A stretch of DNA of 15,519 nt, taken from JBEKZQ01 sp049509675. Lineage in GTDB: Bacteria > Planctomycetota > Planctomycetia > Pirellulales > Thermoguttaceae. The DNA is taken from contig JBEKZQ010000101.1 of assembly GCA_049509675.1 (NCBI GenBank), positions 1 to 15,519 on the forward strand. The letters are read 5' to 3'. The notes under the pieces were generated by a model. That model was not told the origin of the DNA and did no database searches. It saw only the letters and a program-made list of their open reading frames with translations. Within the stretch, counting starts at the first letter, position 1. Each line of letters opens with the position of its first letter. Positions 1-7,033 of the stretch are shown piece by piece. The position numbers and the translations under genes were made by a program.

Positions 1-340
1 TGTCCCAGGTAACGCCGACGCACACGGTCCCCGCGGCGGACACCTTGCCGTTGGCGCCCGCATAGATCAGCCCGGCGGGAATCACGCCATCGGCCACGCC
101 GACCATCGTCCCCTGGGACGAGAGCAGCGTTACCGGGCAGTACACGCTGCCGCTGGACGGGTTGAGGATCGAGCCGGTGTTCATCGGCCGGTTCATGTTG
201 CCGATCGAATCCAGATCGGTGGTGCCGCAGAGCAACAGGACCTTGCTGGACGGATCCATTCGCACTCGCTTGTAGATGTCCAGTTGGGTGTTGCCGCTGG
301 CGGGCAGGGTTTTTTCGCGGCTGATCACATATTGACGCAT
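1..340 (-). CDS. Phage capsid decoration/cement-like protein, N-terminal part (cut by window edge)
   Basis: About 113 residues are visible and the C terminus lies beyond base 1. The start is the ATG at 338-340, with a GGAG nine bases upstream. The protein begins MRQYVISREK and is rich in Gly, Val, Ser and Thr in short beta-type stretches (VCVGVTWD, VGVADGVIPAG). It directly follows the maturation protease and scaffold, the slot where lambda-like phages encode the head-stabilising protein that binds the capsid surface. A DUF2190-like cement protein is my best guess from position and composition; I see no diagnostic motif. It could instead be the beginning of another small virion protein. A 7-bp-repeat region (341-488) separates it from the upstream gene. 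Confidence 0.5.
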   Translation of the reverse strand, partial: MRQYVISREKTLPASGNTQLDIYKRVRMDPSSKVLLLCGTTDLDSIGNMNRPMNTGSILNPSSGSVYCPVTLLSSQGTMVGVADGVIPAGLIYAGANGKVSAAGTVCVGVTWD

Positions 341-488
341 GATGGAGAACTCCGAATTGAGAAGAGGCGGGAGGAAGAGGAGGGATTGGGGATTGGGGAT
401 TGGGGAGGGCAGGGATTAGGAATTGGTAATTAGGGATTAGGATCGCATTGAATCTCTTTTCTAATCCCTAATCCCTAATCCCTTCTTT
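341..488. repeat. Intergenic heptamer-repeat array with hairpin
   Basis: The whole gap between the protease/scaffold stop and the decoration-protein ATG reads in 7-base steps. On the minus strand it starts at the stop codon with three GGATTAG units and later has CCCAATC three times in tandem and several TAATCCC units. The arm at 429-440 is perfectly complementary to 461-472 (12 bp, 20-base loop), so the transcript can fold into a hairpin. No gene is visible here. It may act as an mRNA processing or attenuation element; that is inference. Confidence 0.85.
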
Positions 489-950
489 TCACGCCACTCG
501 GAAGCGGCCGTTGCGGACGACCACCTCCTTGCCGGCGGCGGCGTTGTAGGCCACCACGTAGGACTTATGCAGTTCAGGATTTGCCGCCACGCAGGCCGAC
601 AGCGCCTTTTGGCGGTTGCCGTTGTGCCGCTTGAGTTCGACGGCCAGGGCCTCATTCCAGGCGACGATCGGATCGCCGTCGCTCTGGCCTGATGGCGTGC
701 CGCCGCCGTTGCCCAGCAGGGGCACGCCCGGCTTGGCCTTGCTCTGCGAGTCGCGGAGCTGGCTGAGCTGCTCTCGCGCGGCTTGCAGTCGCTTCGACTG
801 CTCAAGCATCCAGGCGCTTTGCGCGGCGGGCAGGGTGGCGGCGCCGGCCAATTGCTTGCAGAGAAATTCGCAATCGGCGCCCGGCAGGGCGGCGACCAGC
901 TCTTGGTACGTGGCGGCGGCGGCGGTGGCGGCGGCGTTGAGTTCGGTCAT
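489..950 (-). CDS. Nested in-frame scaffold protein (Nu3-like), proposed internal start
   Basis: Inside the protease gene an in-frame ATG at 948-950 begins MTELNAAATAAA and is preceded by a GAGG motif at a good distance. Starting there gives a 153-residue, Ala/Gln-rich, helix-prone protein identical to the C-terminal part of the protease. Lambda does this with gene C and Nu3, where the scaffold is made from an internal start. Here the ribosome site, the switch from protease fold to helical sequence, and the linker just before it all agree. Expression from this start is inference. Confidence 0.5.
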   Translation of the reverse strand: MTELNAAATAAAATYQELVAALPGADCEFLCKQLAGAATLPAAQSAWMLEQSKRLQAAREQLSQLRDSQSKAKPGVPLLGNGGGTPSGQSDGDPIVAWNEALAVELKRHNGNRQKALSACVAANPELHKSYVVAYNAAAGKEVVVRNGRFRVA

Positions 951-1598
951 GGAAATCCTCGAAATTGGGGGTTGGGGTTTGGGAGTCGGGTGGCGCGCCG
1001 GCTGGCCCAGCAGCGCGGCAGGCACCCGGGAAAAGATCCGCAGGCGGTCCGAGCCGGCCACGGCCGCCATCTGAATTTCGTCCGTACACTTATCACAGAA
1101 GCCGAGCTCGAGAGCCTCCTGACCGGTCATCCAGGTTTCGGCGTCCATCAGGGCCGAGATCGCCTCGGGCGTCTGCCCGGTCCGCTCGGCGTAGATCCCG
1201 ACGATGCCGGCCTTCATCTTGTCCAACAATTCGGCGGTGTGGCGGAGATCGTCGCTTTCGCCCACGCCGACGCCGCCCGGGTTGTGAATCATCATGTAGG
1301 CGTTTGCCGGGCAGTCGATCTCGTCGCCGGCCATCGCTACGACCGAGGCTATCGAGGCGGCCAGGCCGTCGATCGTGACCCGTTTTGGCGCGGGGTGCCG
1401 CTTGAGGATGTTGTAGAGGGCGAGCCCCTCGGTGATCGCGCCGCCGGGCGAATTGATGTGAACGTCGATCGACTTCACATCGCCGGCCGTTTTGAGGTCG
1501 GTCACCAATTGCTTGGCCGAGTAGCCCCACTGGTCGATGATGTCGAAAAGGTAGAGTTCGGCGGAACCGGCCTGGCAGCGAAAATGGCTTGCGTTCAT
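489..1598 (-). CDS. ClpP-fold head maturation protease with C-terminal scaffold region
   Basis: A 369-residue serine protease of the ClpP/S14 type, used by lambda- and HK97-like phages to cleave scaffold and capsid proteins during prohead maturation. The oxyanion-side motif INSPGG is at 49-53. The nucleophile is Ser82 in GLAASIAS, the base is His105 in MMIHNP, and the acidic partner is Asp152 or Glu154 in MDAETWMT. After about residue 200 comes a Pro-rich linker, then an Ala/Gln/Leu-rich helical region from residue 217 and a short C-terminal domain ending GRFRVA. That region fits a scaffold, as in lambda C/Nu3. The start ATG at 1596-1598 overlaps the portal stop by four bases (ATGA), indicating translational coupling. 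The open frame continues upstream to 2039, but that part is a shadow of the portal gene. Family call is firm; scaffold role is inferred. Confidence 0.9.
   Translation of the reverse strand: MNASHFRCQAGSAELYLFDIIDQWGYSAKQLVTDLKTAGDVKSIDVHINSPGGAITEGLALYNILKRHPAPKRVTIDGLAASIASVVAMAGDEIDCPANAYMMIHNPGGVGVGESDDLRHTAELLDKMKAGIVGIYAERTGQTPEAISALMDAETWMTGQEALELGFCDKCTDEIQMAAVAGSDRLRIFSRVPAALLGQPARHPTPKPQPPISRISMTELNAAATAAAATYQELVAALPGADCEFLCKQLAGAATLPAAQSAWMLEQSKRLQAAREQLSQLRDSQSKAKPGVPLLGNGGGTPSGQSDGDPIVAWNEALAVELKRHNGNRQKALSACVAANPELHKSYVVAYNAAAGKEVVVRNGRFRVA
957..960 (-). promoter_or_regulatory. Internal ribosome binding site for the nested scaffold start
   Basis: GAGG on the minus strand, six bases upstream of the in-frame ATG at 950, inside the protease coding sequence. 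It is the reason for proposing a separate scaffold product. Confidence 0.45.
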
Positions 1599-3199
1599 GG
1601 TTGGGTCTGTTGCGTTTGTGTGCTCTTGGCCGGCGGGGTGCCGGGGGCCGGATCGTCGCCGGCCGGATCGCCCTGGGCCATCACGCGGATCGATACGCCG
1701 TCGGGGGTCGGCAGGCTGGCAATCTCCCGCCAGGTGACGTTGAGCTTCGGGTATTTTTGATTGAGCAATTCGGCCGTCTTCTGCGCGCGGCGGATCATGC
1801 GGGCGTTGTCGTGGCAGATCTCGCGGACCAACTGGCCGTATTCCACGCCCCGCTCCGCCGCGCGGCGGCGGGGACTGATGAGCCCGTTTCTGAGCCTCAA
1901 CAGGTCCGCCCCCGCGTCTTGAAGCGGCTGGATGTAGGCCCAGGTCGGCTTGTGCCAGCGGTGCCGGTAATACTCCCGGCCCAGCGCGGCCTGCTGAGAG
2001 CGGTAGCGGGTGTCGGAGGCGGCTTTCCAATCCAGCCACCAGCGATAGATGGGCCGATGGAACCGTCGCTCATAACGCCGTTGATTGTGGCGGAAACCCA
2101 TCTGCGCCTGTTGGATGGCGCCCCGCCAGCCGGAGAAGTTCGTCTCGGAGGCGTCCATCAACAGCATCACCAGCGGCATCCCCAGGTTGATGCCGATCAG
2201 GGTCAGAATCATCTTCATGTGCGGCAAGTACTCGGGCGACGGCACGTGCGGCGAATCCATCCGGAGCCGTTCGCCCGGGTTGCTGGTGAGGTGCATGCCC
2301 GGCCCGACGTTTTCCAGAGTCTCCATACCGCCGTTGGGAGACTGGCGGCGGTGCCGCGGGCCGATCGCCGTGGAGGGCTCATCAAGCGAAAAATTGAGGT
2401 CCCGCTCCCGAATGAGGGCGAAGCAGGCGGCCACCTGTTGCCGCAGGAGGGTGGCGAAGTTGGTGTCCTCGAACATCCCGCACAGATCGAAGACTGGGGC
2501 CAGGGCCGTAACGCCGCGGGTCTGAGACACCCGCTTCGAGACGTAGGGGTGAAACACCTGCCGGTTGCCTTCCCGATCGTAGGTCGGGTAGGGCAGGATG
2601 TCGGAGACAAGCTGCACCGTGCTTGAGAGCGGAACGTCCTGTTTGCAGAGCCAATATTCCAGCCGGCGGCGGGTGTCTTTGTCCAGCAGCACTCCATGCA
2701 CCACATAGCGGGTGGTGCTGCGAGGCGTTCTGAGCCGATGGGCCTCGACGCACTCCAGTGCGCCGCTATCCATGTTCGGCAGCACGATCGCATCGCCGTC
2801 GACGAAGCAGGCCCGCAGGGTCATAAACTCCATTTCCCAGAAGGAGTACTCTCCCGCCACGTCGCACTGCTGAGGGTCGTTGGCCCATTCCTGCCAGTCT
2901 TGGCGGACCGCTTCATTCCACTTGTGGTCCGGCGTCTGAGGGTCCAGCGTAAAACCGTCCTGGATCGTGTTGTCCACGGCCCGGTCGATGGTGGCGCCGA
3001 TCATGCAGTCGTTGCGATCCATGTCCCGCGCCTCTTCCATCGTGCGATAGAAGTCCAGCGGGATGCGGTAATGCCAATCGGCATTGCTCCCCAGCGGCAG
3101 AATGCGATCGCGACGGCGGCGGAAGCGGGATTGCTTGGCCGCGGCGTAATCGTTCCGCAAAGAATCGAACTTCTCGGTGAGGGAGGTGAGGGTCGGCAT
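1595..3199 (-). CDS. Phage portal protein, lambda gpB family
   Basis: A 534-residue portal protein, close in length to lambda gpB (533). The portal forms the dodecameric ring at one vertex through which DNA is packaged and to which the tail connector docks. Family-typical stretches are a basic N terminus (SRFRRRRDRI), a middle region with DWQEWANDP and FVDGDAI, and the SQTRGVTALAPVFDLC segment. The C-terminal tail is Pro/Gln/Asp-rich, as is common. The ATG at 3197-3199 has no Shine-Dalgarno upstream: the leader is pyrimidine-rich and continues from a CTAATCC heptamer array. The stop overlaps the protease start (ATGA). The neighbouring terminase and protease support the call. Confidence 0.95.
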   Translation of the reverse strand: MPTLTSLTEKFDSLRNDYAAAKQSRFRRRRDRILPLGSNADWHYRIPLDFYRTMEEARDMDRNDCMIGATIDRAVDNTIQDGFTLDPQTPDHKWNEAVRQDWQEWANDPQQCDVAGEYSFWEMEFMTLRACFVDGDAIVLPNMDSGALECVEAHRLRTPRSTTRYVVHGVLLDKDTRRRLEYWLCKQDVPLSSTVQLVSDILPYPTYDREGNRQVFHPYVSKRVSQTRGVTALAPVFDLCGMFEDTNFATLLRQQVAACFALIRERDLNFSLDEPSTAIGPRHRRQSPNGGMETLENVGPGMHLTSNPGERLRMDSPHVPSPEYLPHMKMILTLIGINLGMPLVMLLMDASETNFSGWRGAIQQAQMGFRHNQRRYERRFHRPIYRWWLDWKAASDTRYRSQQAALGREYYRHRWHKPTWAYIQPLQDAGADLLRLRNGLISPRRRAAERGVEYGQLVREICHDNARMIRRAQKTAELLNQKYPKLNVTWREIASLPTPDGVSIRVMAQGDPAGDDPAPGTPPAKSTQTQQTQP

Positions 3200-3285
3200 G
3201 AGGAGGCGGCAGGGATTAGGGATTAGGGATCAGTCGCAAGCGGATGGACACATATCGCTAATCCCTAATCCCTAATTGCTAATCT
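3200..3285. repeat. Heptamer array forming a 16-bp perfect stem-loop upstream of the portal gene
   Basis: The arm at 3211-3226 is the exact reverse complement of 3258-3273 (16 bp, 31-base loop). Both arms are made of GGGATTA/TAATCCC heptamers. The upstream gene's stop codon TAG (3279-3281) is itself part of a heptamer (GATTAGC on the minus strand), and the array runs almost to the portal ATG. No coding sequence is visible between the two genes. Confidence 0.85.
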
Positions 3286-3581
3286 CTAAAGCAGTTCACA
3301 TCGAAGCGGGTGGAGCGGTCGGCGTCGATCCGTTCCGACGCGCTCGCCAGCCAGCTTTGCGCGTGCTGGATCTCGCCGCGCAGGACCTCAAGGTCCAGTT
3401 CGACCTCTTCGGCGGAGGTGCCGCCGTGGGAGGCCCGCTTGGGAAGGTCCAATAACAGCAGCCGGCAGGCGGTGATGAACCGCCGGCACTTGCCGGTGTC
3501 GTGGTCCTCGGCGTAGGAGGCGTTGTCGGCGTATGCCGCGCGGATGTCGTCGAGCGACGAAGCGGAATTGAGGCTGCTCAT
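3279..3581 (-). CDS. Small hypothetical protein in the connector (gpW) position
   Basis: A 100-residue, acidic, mostly helical protein (MSSLNSASSLDDIRAAYADN...). It sits immediately upstream of the portal gene, where lambda encodes gpW, the head-tail joining protein. Length and helical character fit such a role, but I do not recognise a diagnostic motif, so this rests on position only. The ATG at 3579-3581 is immediately preceded by GCTCCAC-type heptamers with no Shine-Dalgarno sequence. The stop codon TAG lies within the downstream GATTAG heptamer array, so the repeat sets the C terminus. Confidence 0.65.
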   Translation of the reverse strand: MSSLNSASSLDDIRAAYADNASYAEDHDTGKCRRFITACRLLLLDLPKRASHGGTSAEEVELDLEVLRGEIQHAQSWLASASERIDADRSTRFDVNCFRD

Positions 3582-3717
3582 GTGGAGCGAAGAGCGTGCA
3601 GCGTGGGGCGTGGACCGTGCAGCACGCTACTCTGGCGCAGAGCCTGGCCCGATTACTAGATCATCCGAAGTCCGGAAGGTCCGGAATTCACGGAGAAGTA
3701 AGAGAGGGGAAGAGTGT
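3582..3717. repeat. Intergenic region with CGTGGGG-type heptamers
   Basis: Bases 3582-3625 read on the minus strand as a run of degenerate 7-mers (GCTGCAC, GGTCCAC, GCCCCAC, GCTGCAC, GCTCTTC, GCTCCAC) ending flush against the ATG at 3581. The remainder has short TTCCGGA-like palindromic words near 3668-3690 and a second heptamer family, AGTGTTC, at 3712-3732 that supplies the stop codon of the upstream gene. I see no gene here. Confidence 0.75.
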
Positions 3718-4512
3718 TCAGTGTTCAGTGCTCCGCGCGTCCGGCAGATGCCGGCCCTCGAACAGCCCGGCGCTCCACAGCGCGCGGCGGACCAGCTCGG
3801 TCACCGTGCAGCCGCTCTGCGCCGCAGCCATCTTGAGGGCGCGGGCCTCGGCCTGGCTGCAGCGCACCTGCTGCATGGTCAGTTCCGCGTCTTCCGCCGT
3901 GCCGGCATCGTCGAATCCGCGCAGTTCGGCCAGGGCCGCCAGCACGTCGCCCACCGCCAGCACGGCCTTGCCGTAGCGCAGCGCGCCCCGCTGCCGATCG
4001 GCCCACACCTTGCCGCGGCGGACCGTCTTGGCTTTGGCCGGCGTTGCCCGCGATTCCAGGTAGCCAATCTGCTCTTGCTCGCTGCGGATGCGGTCGCCGG
4101 CATACACCTGCCGAAGCTGCGCGGGCGAGAGGCAGAGCGGATCGGCCTGGCGAAACTCGATCCGCCCCTCGCGCCATACGGCCAGTTGCACCGCCGGATC
4201 CACGAGCATCCGCTCCTGGTCCGGCAGCGGCAATGAGGTCGCCACCCGCAACAATTGGGGGTAGCCGGCGTAGCGGACCACGATCTCCGGCAGGAGTTGC
4301 CCGGCGGCAATCCGCCGCAGATGATCGACAATTCCCAGCCGCAGCCCCGAAAGGTCCTCGCCGCGGCGCTCGAGCTCGGCGACGATGCCAGCCATCTCCC
4401 GCAGGTCGTCAGCCGTCCGCGCCAGCAGCCCCGATAGCCGGCTGCGTAGTTCTTCGGTGGGCGCGGTGCTGAGGGCCGACGGCGAGGCCAAGGCGATTTC
4501 TTCGCGCGACAT
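3718..4512 (-). CDS. Hypothetical protein with C-terminal ribbon-helix-helix-like segment
   Basis: A 264-residue protein whose family I cannot name. Residues 20-75 are helical and charged with coiled-coil character (DDLREMAGIVAELERRG). The middle contains ATSLPLPDQERMLVD and AQLRQVYAGDRIRSEQEQ. Residues 210-249 (QVRCSQAEARALKMAAAQ, then SGCTVTELVRRAL) look like a ribbon-helix-helix DNA-binding fold of the Arc/CopG type. The ATG at 4510-4512 has a strong GGAGG four bases upstream, which decides the start. The gene overlaps the zinc-finger frame by 104 bases. Its last codons (STEH, stop) are encoded by AGTGTTC heptamers. A DNA-binding or regulatory role within the cassette is inference. Confidence 0.7.
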   Translation of the reverse strand: MSREEIALASPSALSTAPTEELRSRLSGLLARTADDLREMAGIVAELERRGEDLSGLRLGIVDHLRRIAAGQLLPEIVVRYAGYPQLLRVATSLPLPDQERMLVDPAVQLAVWREGRIEFRQADPLCLSPAQLRQVYAGDRIRSEQEQIGYLESRATPAKAKTVRRGKVWADRQRGALRYGKAVLAVGDVLAALAELRGFDDAGTAEDAELTMQQVRCSQAEARALKMAAAQSGCTVTELVRRALWSAGLFEGRHLPDARSTEH

Positions 4513-5236
4513 AACTCCTCCGGTTTTTCTGCCGCAGGGCCTCGCGTCGGCACTGCGGCGAACAGGTGTAACGATTGCGTCTCAGGTCCGGCAGGCCGGC
4601 CATCGGCCGGCCGCAGACCGTGCAACGGTAGCGGTCCCGCTTGATGCGGGCGCGCTCCCGGCTCTTCCTGGCGGCGGCCACCTCGGCGCGCTGTTGCCTC
4701 CGCCGCTCCAAGCGGGATTTGTACGCCGCCCGGCATTCGGCCCGCGCGCAGCAGACGTGATTCTTGCGGCGGGCGATGAACGCTTGCCCGCAGATGGCGC
4801 AGGGCCGCCTCTCCGTGCGCGGCCCATGTCGTCTCCGTTTTGCGCGGTCCGCCAGGCGGCAGGCCGGCGAACAGAACGCGGCGTTGCCGCGCGCGGCGAA
4901 AAACCTCTGGCCGCAGTGCCGGCAGGTCCGCTGGTACCGCGGCGGCGGCCGGCGCGATCGCGCGGCATTGAGCCGCGCCTGCCGCGGACAGCAGGGCCCG
5001 AAGCGGCGGTTGGGCCGATCGGCCCGAAACGATTTGCCGCAGCGCCGGCACAGCAGGTAATACCGGCCTGCCGGCGGCGCCAGGTTGGCCAGGGCCAGGG
5101 CGGCCAGGGCCAGGTCCGGCGCCGGCCCCGCGGGCGGCACGCAATCCGGCCGCCCGCAGAAGCGCTGATCGTGCCGCACCGTCGGCGCAAACGCCCGCCG
5201 GCAGCGCTCGCAGGCAATTGGCCACGCCGCTCGAAG
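4409..5236 (-). CDS. Zinc-finger array protein (five treble-clef-like repeats); probable shifted continuation of the ABC-GNAT gene
   Basis: This frame carries five consecutive zinc-binding units, each a CxxC followed by a second Cys pair: CERC/CGRPDC, CRRC with a degenerate second pair, CRHC/CSPAC, CAIC/CCARAEC and CTVC/CSPQC, each followed by Arg/Lys-rich helix. Such units bind nucleic acid or act as structural modules. The first good start in frame is a GTG at 5177-5179, but it would cut off the first CxxC (codons at 5204-5212), and the frame opens only after a TGA at 5237-5239. No ATG, GTG or TTG lies between. Together with the abrupt end of sensible sequence in the upstream frame at the same place, this suggests one protein with a +1 frameshift near 5210-5236. 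A separate gene starting at 5179 remains possible. Confidence 0.65.
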   Translation of the reverse strand, partial: LRAAWPIACERCRRAFAPTVRHDQRFCGRPDCVPPAGPAPDLALAALALANLAPPAGRYYLLCRRCGKSFRADRPNRRFGPCCPRQARLNAARSRRPPPRYQRTCRHCGQRFFAARGNAAFCSPACRLADRAKRRRHGPRTERRPCAICGQAFIARRKNHVCCARAECRAAYKSRLERRRQQRAEVAAARKSRERARIKRDRYRCTVCGRPMAGLPDLRRNRYTCSPQCRREALRQKNRRSYVARRNRLGLAVGPQHRAHRRTTQPAIGAAGADG

Positions 5237-6491
5237 TCAGCCCGCTGTGCCGGGCGAGGAAGCCGACGGAGGCGCCGGGGTGGCGTTTCACGAGCGCGGC
5301 GATCGCCGCCACGCTTGGGCGGCGGATAAACACCGCGGCGCGGGCCGCGGCGAATCTCTCAGCCTCAGCGCCCGGCAGGGCCGGCCCGATGTACTGAAAG
5401 CCGGCGGTAATCCGGCCGGTGGCGTTTATAGCCCAGTTTTTGCGCGGCGACCGCAACATTTGCCGCGTGCGTCCCGCCGGCGACACCATCCCCAGCCGCT
5501 TGCGGTGCCAGAGCGCGGAGCGGCTGCGGTAGTGGATCATGCCGGGGTGTGAGGTGGTTGAGTAGGCCCGGCCGCCCAGCCCGGTCCAGATTGAGGCGCA
5601 GAACTCTGAGAGCCTATTGCCGATGCCGAGGCCCTGGTAGTCGGGCAGCACTATAGTGCGATGTTCGCGCATGTCGCCGGTTCGTCGCTTTCCGGTCATG
5701 GCGTGGACCCAGGACGAGAAGGCCACCGGCGTTTCGCCCAGAAATGCGCAGAAGCAGCGGGCGCCGCTGAGAATGTTGGTGTTCAGATAATGGTGGCGGC
5801 GAAACAGAACCCAGGCGGAGCGGTGGACCGGAGCGATCTCAAGACGGAGCTCCGGCCGGCGCCACTGGCCGCGCCGAAGACACCCCCTTGCCAGTTGTCC
5901 GCTGGCCATGTCAAGAACCCAATCCGGCTGCAGCCAATCGAGAATATCATAGTGGCAGGTCACGGCCACGAAGCGCTTTGCAATGCGGGCGTTGCGGATC
6001 GACTTTTGCAGGGCGAAGCTGCCGACCTGAGCGACGGTGCGATCGACCAGGCTAGTGAACTCGTCGAAGGCCACCAGGGGCGAGTCGCTCAAAATGGCCC
6101 GGGCCAGGTCGCAACGGAAGCGCTCGCCGTTGCTCAGTACGCTATACGGCTTGAGCCAGGCGGGCGGAGAAGACAGCCCGACGGCGGTGAGGGCCTGCAC
6201 GATATGCTTGATGGATCGGCCGGCCGGGAAGCCGTCGATGATGGCAATGTCTGCGGGCCAATCGCCGTTGGTATAGAGGGCGTCGGCGAAGCCGGCCCGG
6301 GCCACGCTGGATTTGCCCGAGCCGCTGGGGCCGACGATGGCGCCGATCTGCCAGTCCTCATCGGCGGCCGGGAGCTCCACGTGAAACTCGACTGAGGCCG
6401 TCTTTTCCGGCCGCATGTCGAACATGCCGCGGAGCTGGTCCACGCGGAAACTTTTCTTGATCGGGCAGGTGAGGGCAAGATCAATGCGCAT
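5214..6491 (-). CDS. Soluble ABC ATPase fused to a GNAT-fold acyltransferase, ending in an HTH-like segment
   Basis: About 426 sensible residues from the ATG at 6489-6491. Residues 1-200 are a complete ABC ATPase: Walker A GPSGSGKS (54-61), signature LSNGE (119-123), Walker B LVAFDE (139-144) and the switch His180. There is no membrane segment, so it is not a transporter subunit. Residues 220-340 form a GNAT-type domain with FRRHHYL (230-236), REHRTIVLPDY and the acyl-CoA loop QGLGIG (286-291). Residues 393-430 resemble a helix-turn-helix (FLARHSGLTSSGVAN). The frame stays open to 3879, but beyond about 5214 it is a Pro/Ala/Arg-rich shadow of two other genes, so the listed end is where the supported protein stops. 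Phage Mu Mom, a DNA-modifying enzyme, also has this acyltransferase fold; a base-modification role here is speculation. A heptamer tract lies directly before the start and no Shine-Dalgarno is seen. Confidence 0.8.
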
Positions 6492-6527
6492 GGGCGTGGG
6501 GAGCGGGAGGGATTAGGGATTGGGGCA
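6492..6527. repeat. Short heptamer tract abutting the ABC-GNAT start codon
   Basis: On the minus strand CCAATCC, CTAATCC, CTCCCGC, TCCCCAC and GCCC run directly into the ATG. Two repeat families (CTAATCC and CCCCACG) meet here. The rest of the gap to 6620 shows no gene or clear signal. Confidence 0.7.
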
Positions 6528-6620
6528 CCATGCAGACTGATGCCGGCAAACTGCCAACGGCTGCTTGATCTCGTGATCGTGCTGAGTTTTCGCCACGCTC
6601 TCACCACTCCTTCAGCCGCT

Positions 6621-6944
6621 TCACTCGGCTTCAGTTATGCACTCGGCTTCAGTTATGTCGAGGTAGTACTCTCGGCCGATAACCATATGCTGCACCGCAG
6701 CCAAGTTAACGACGTTCAACCGCAACTCTCCGCCTGGACTCGCCTGCCAGAACTTCGTGTTCTCGTCCGACAGGTCTCTGTTACCGTAAACCGGATTCAT
6801 CACGATGGTTCGCATTTCGCACGACTCTGATTCCTGGTAGCCGCGCTTGTTCATCACAGGATTGCCGTTAGCATACACCTTCGGCTTGCTGCCTTCGGTA
6901 ATCTCGATCTTCGTCAGCTTGAATTTTGCTCGTATCGTTTTCAT
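6621..6944 (-). CDS. Small hypothetical phage protein, AT-richer than neighbours
   Basis: A 107-residue protein starting MKTIRAKFKLTKIEI at the ATG 6942-6944, with AAGGG eight bases upstream; this start is preferred over an upstream one lacking such a site. It contains MRTIVMNPVYGNRDLSDENTK, then FWQASPGGELRLNVVN and MVIGREYYLDITEAE, which resembles a small conserved phage protein type whose members end in a GxEYYVDFTPAE-like motif; the function of that type is unknown to me. Codon use is visibly less GC-rich than the neighbours, suggesting a separate origin. The 3' end carries a perfect 18-bp tandem duplication that repeats ITEAE before the stop. Confidence 0.8.
   Translation of the reverse strand: MKTIRAKFKLTKIEITEGSKPKVYANGNPVMNKRGYQESESCEMRTIVMNPVYGNRDLSDENTKFWQASPGGELRLNVVNLAAVQHMVIGREYYLDITEAECITEAE
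6622..6657. repeat. Perfect 18-bp tandem duplication at the 3' end of a gene
   Basis: Two identical 18-bp copies, 6622-6639 and 6640-6657. They encode ITEAE twice, and the stop codon falls inside the first copy on the plus-strand numbering. It looks like a recent in-frame duplication. Confidence 0.9.
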
Positions 6945-7033
6945 TGTACTACCCTTGTTTTTGGAATGACTTACTTGACGCACCGGAAAAAGTTTTCTGT
7001 CACTTCGATTGGAGTGGACAGTCTTCCTTTCCC

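Noticed and set aside
1599..2039. N-terminal extension of the protease frame
   Set aside because: It overlaps the 3' part of the portal gene; the ATGA junction at 1595-1598 gives a coupled start matching ClpP-type N termini.
783..2626. Long plus-strand open frames (783-1760, 1589-2626) opposite the protease and portal genes
   Set aside because: They are antisense to well-supported genes and lack domains; long antisense frames are expected at this GC content.
3200..3285. CRISPR array or true telomere
   Set aside because: Units are 7 bp with no unique spacers, and the repeats are internal and in inverted orientation, so neither fits.
3879..5213. Continuation of the ABC-GNAT frame to a stop at 3879
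   Set aside because: After about residue 426 the sequence is low-complexity Pro/Ala/Arg/Gly and overlaps the zinc-finger and RHH-like genes in another frame; treated as a shadow.
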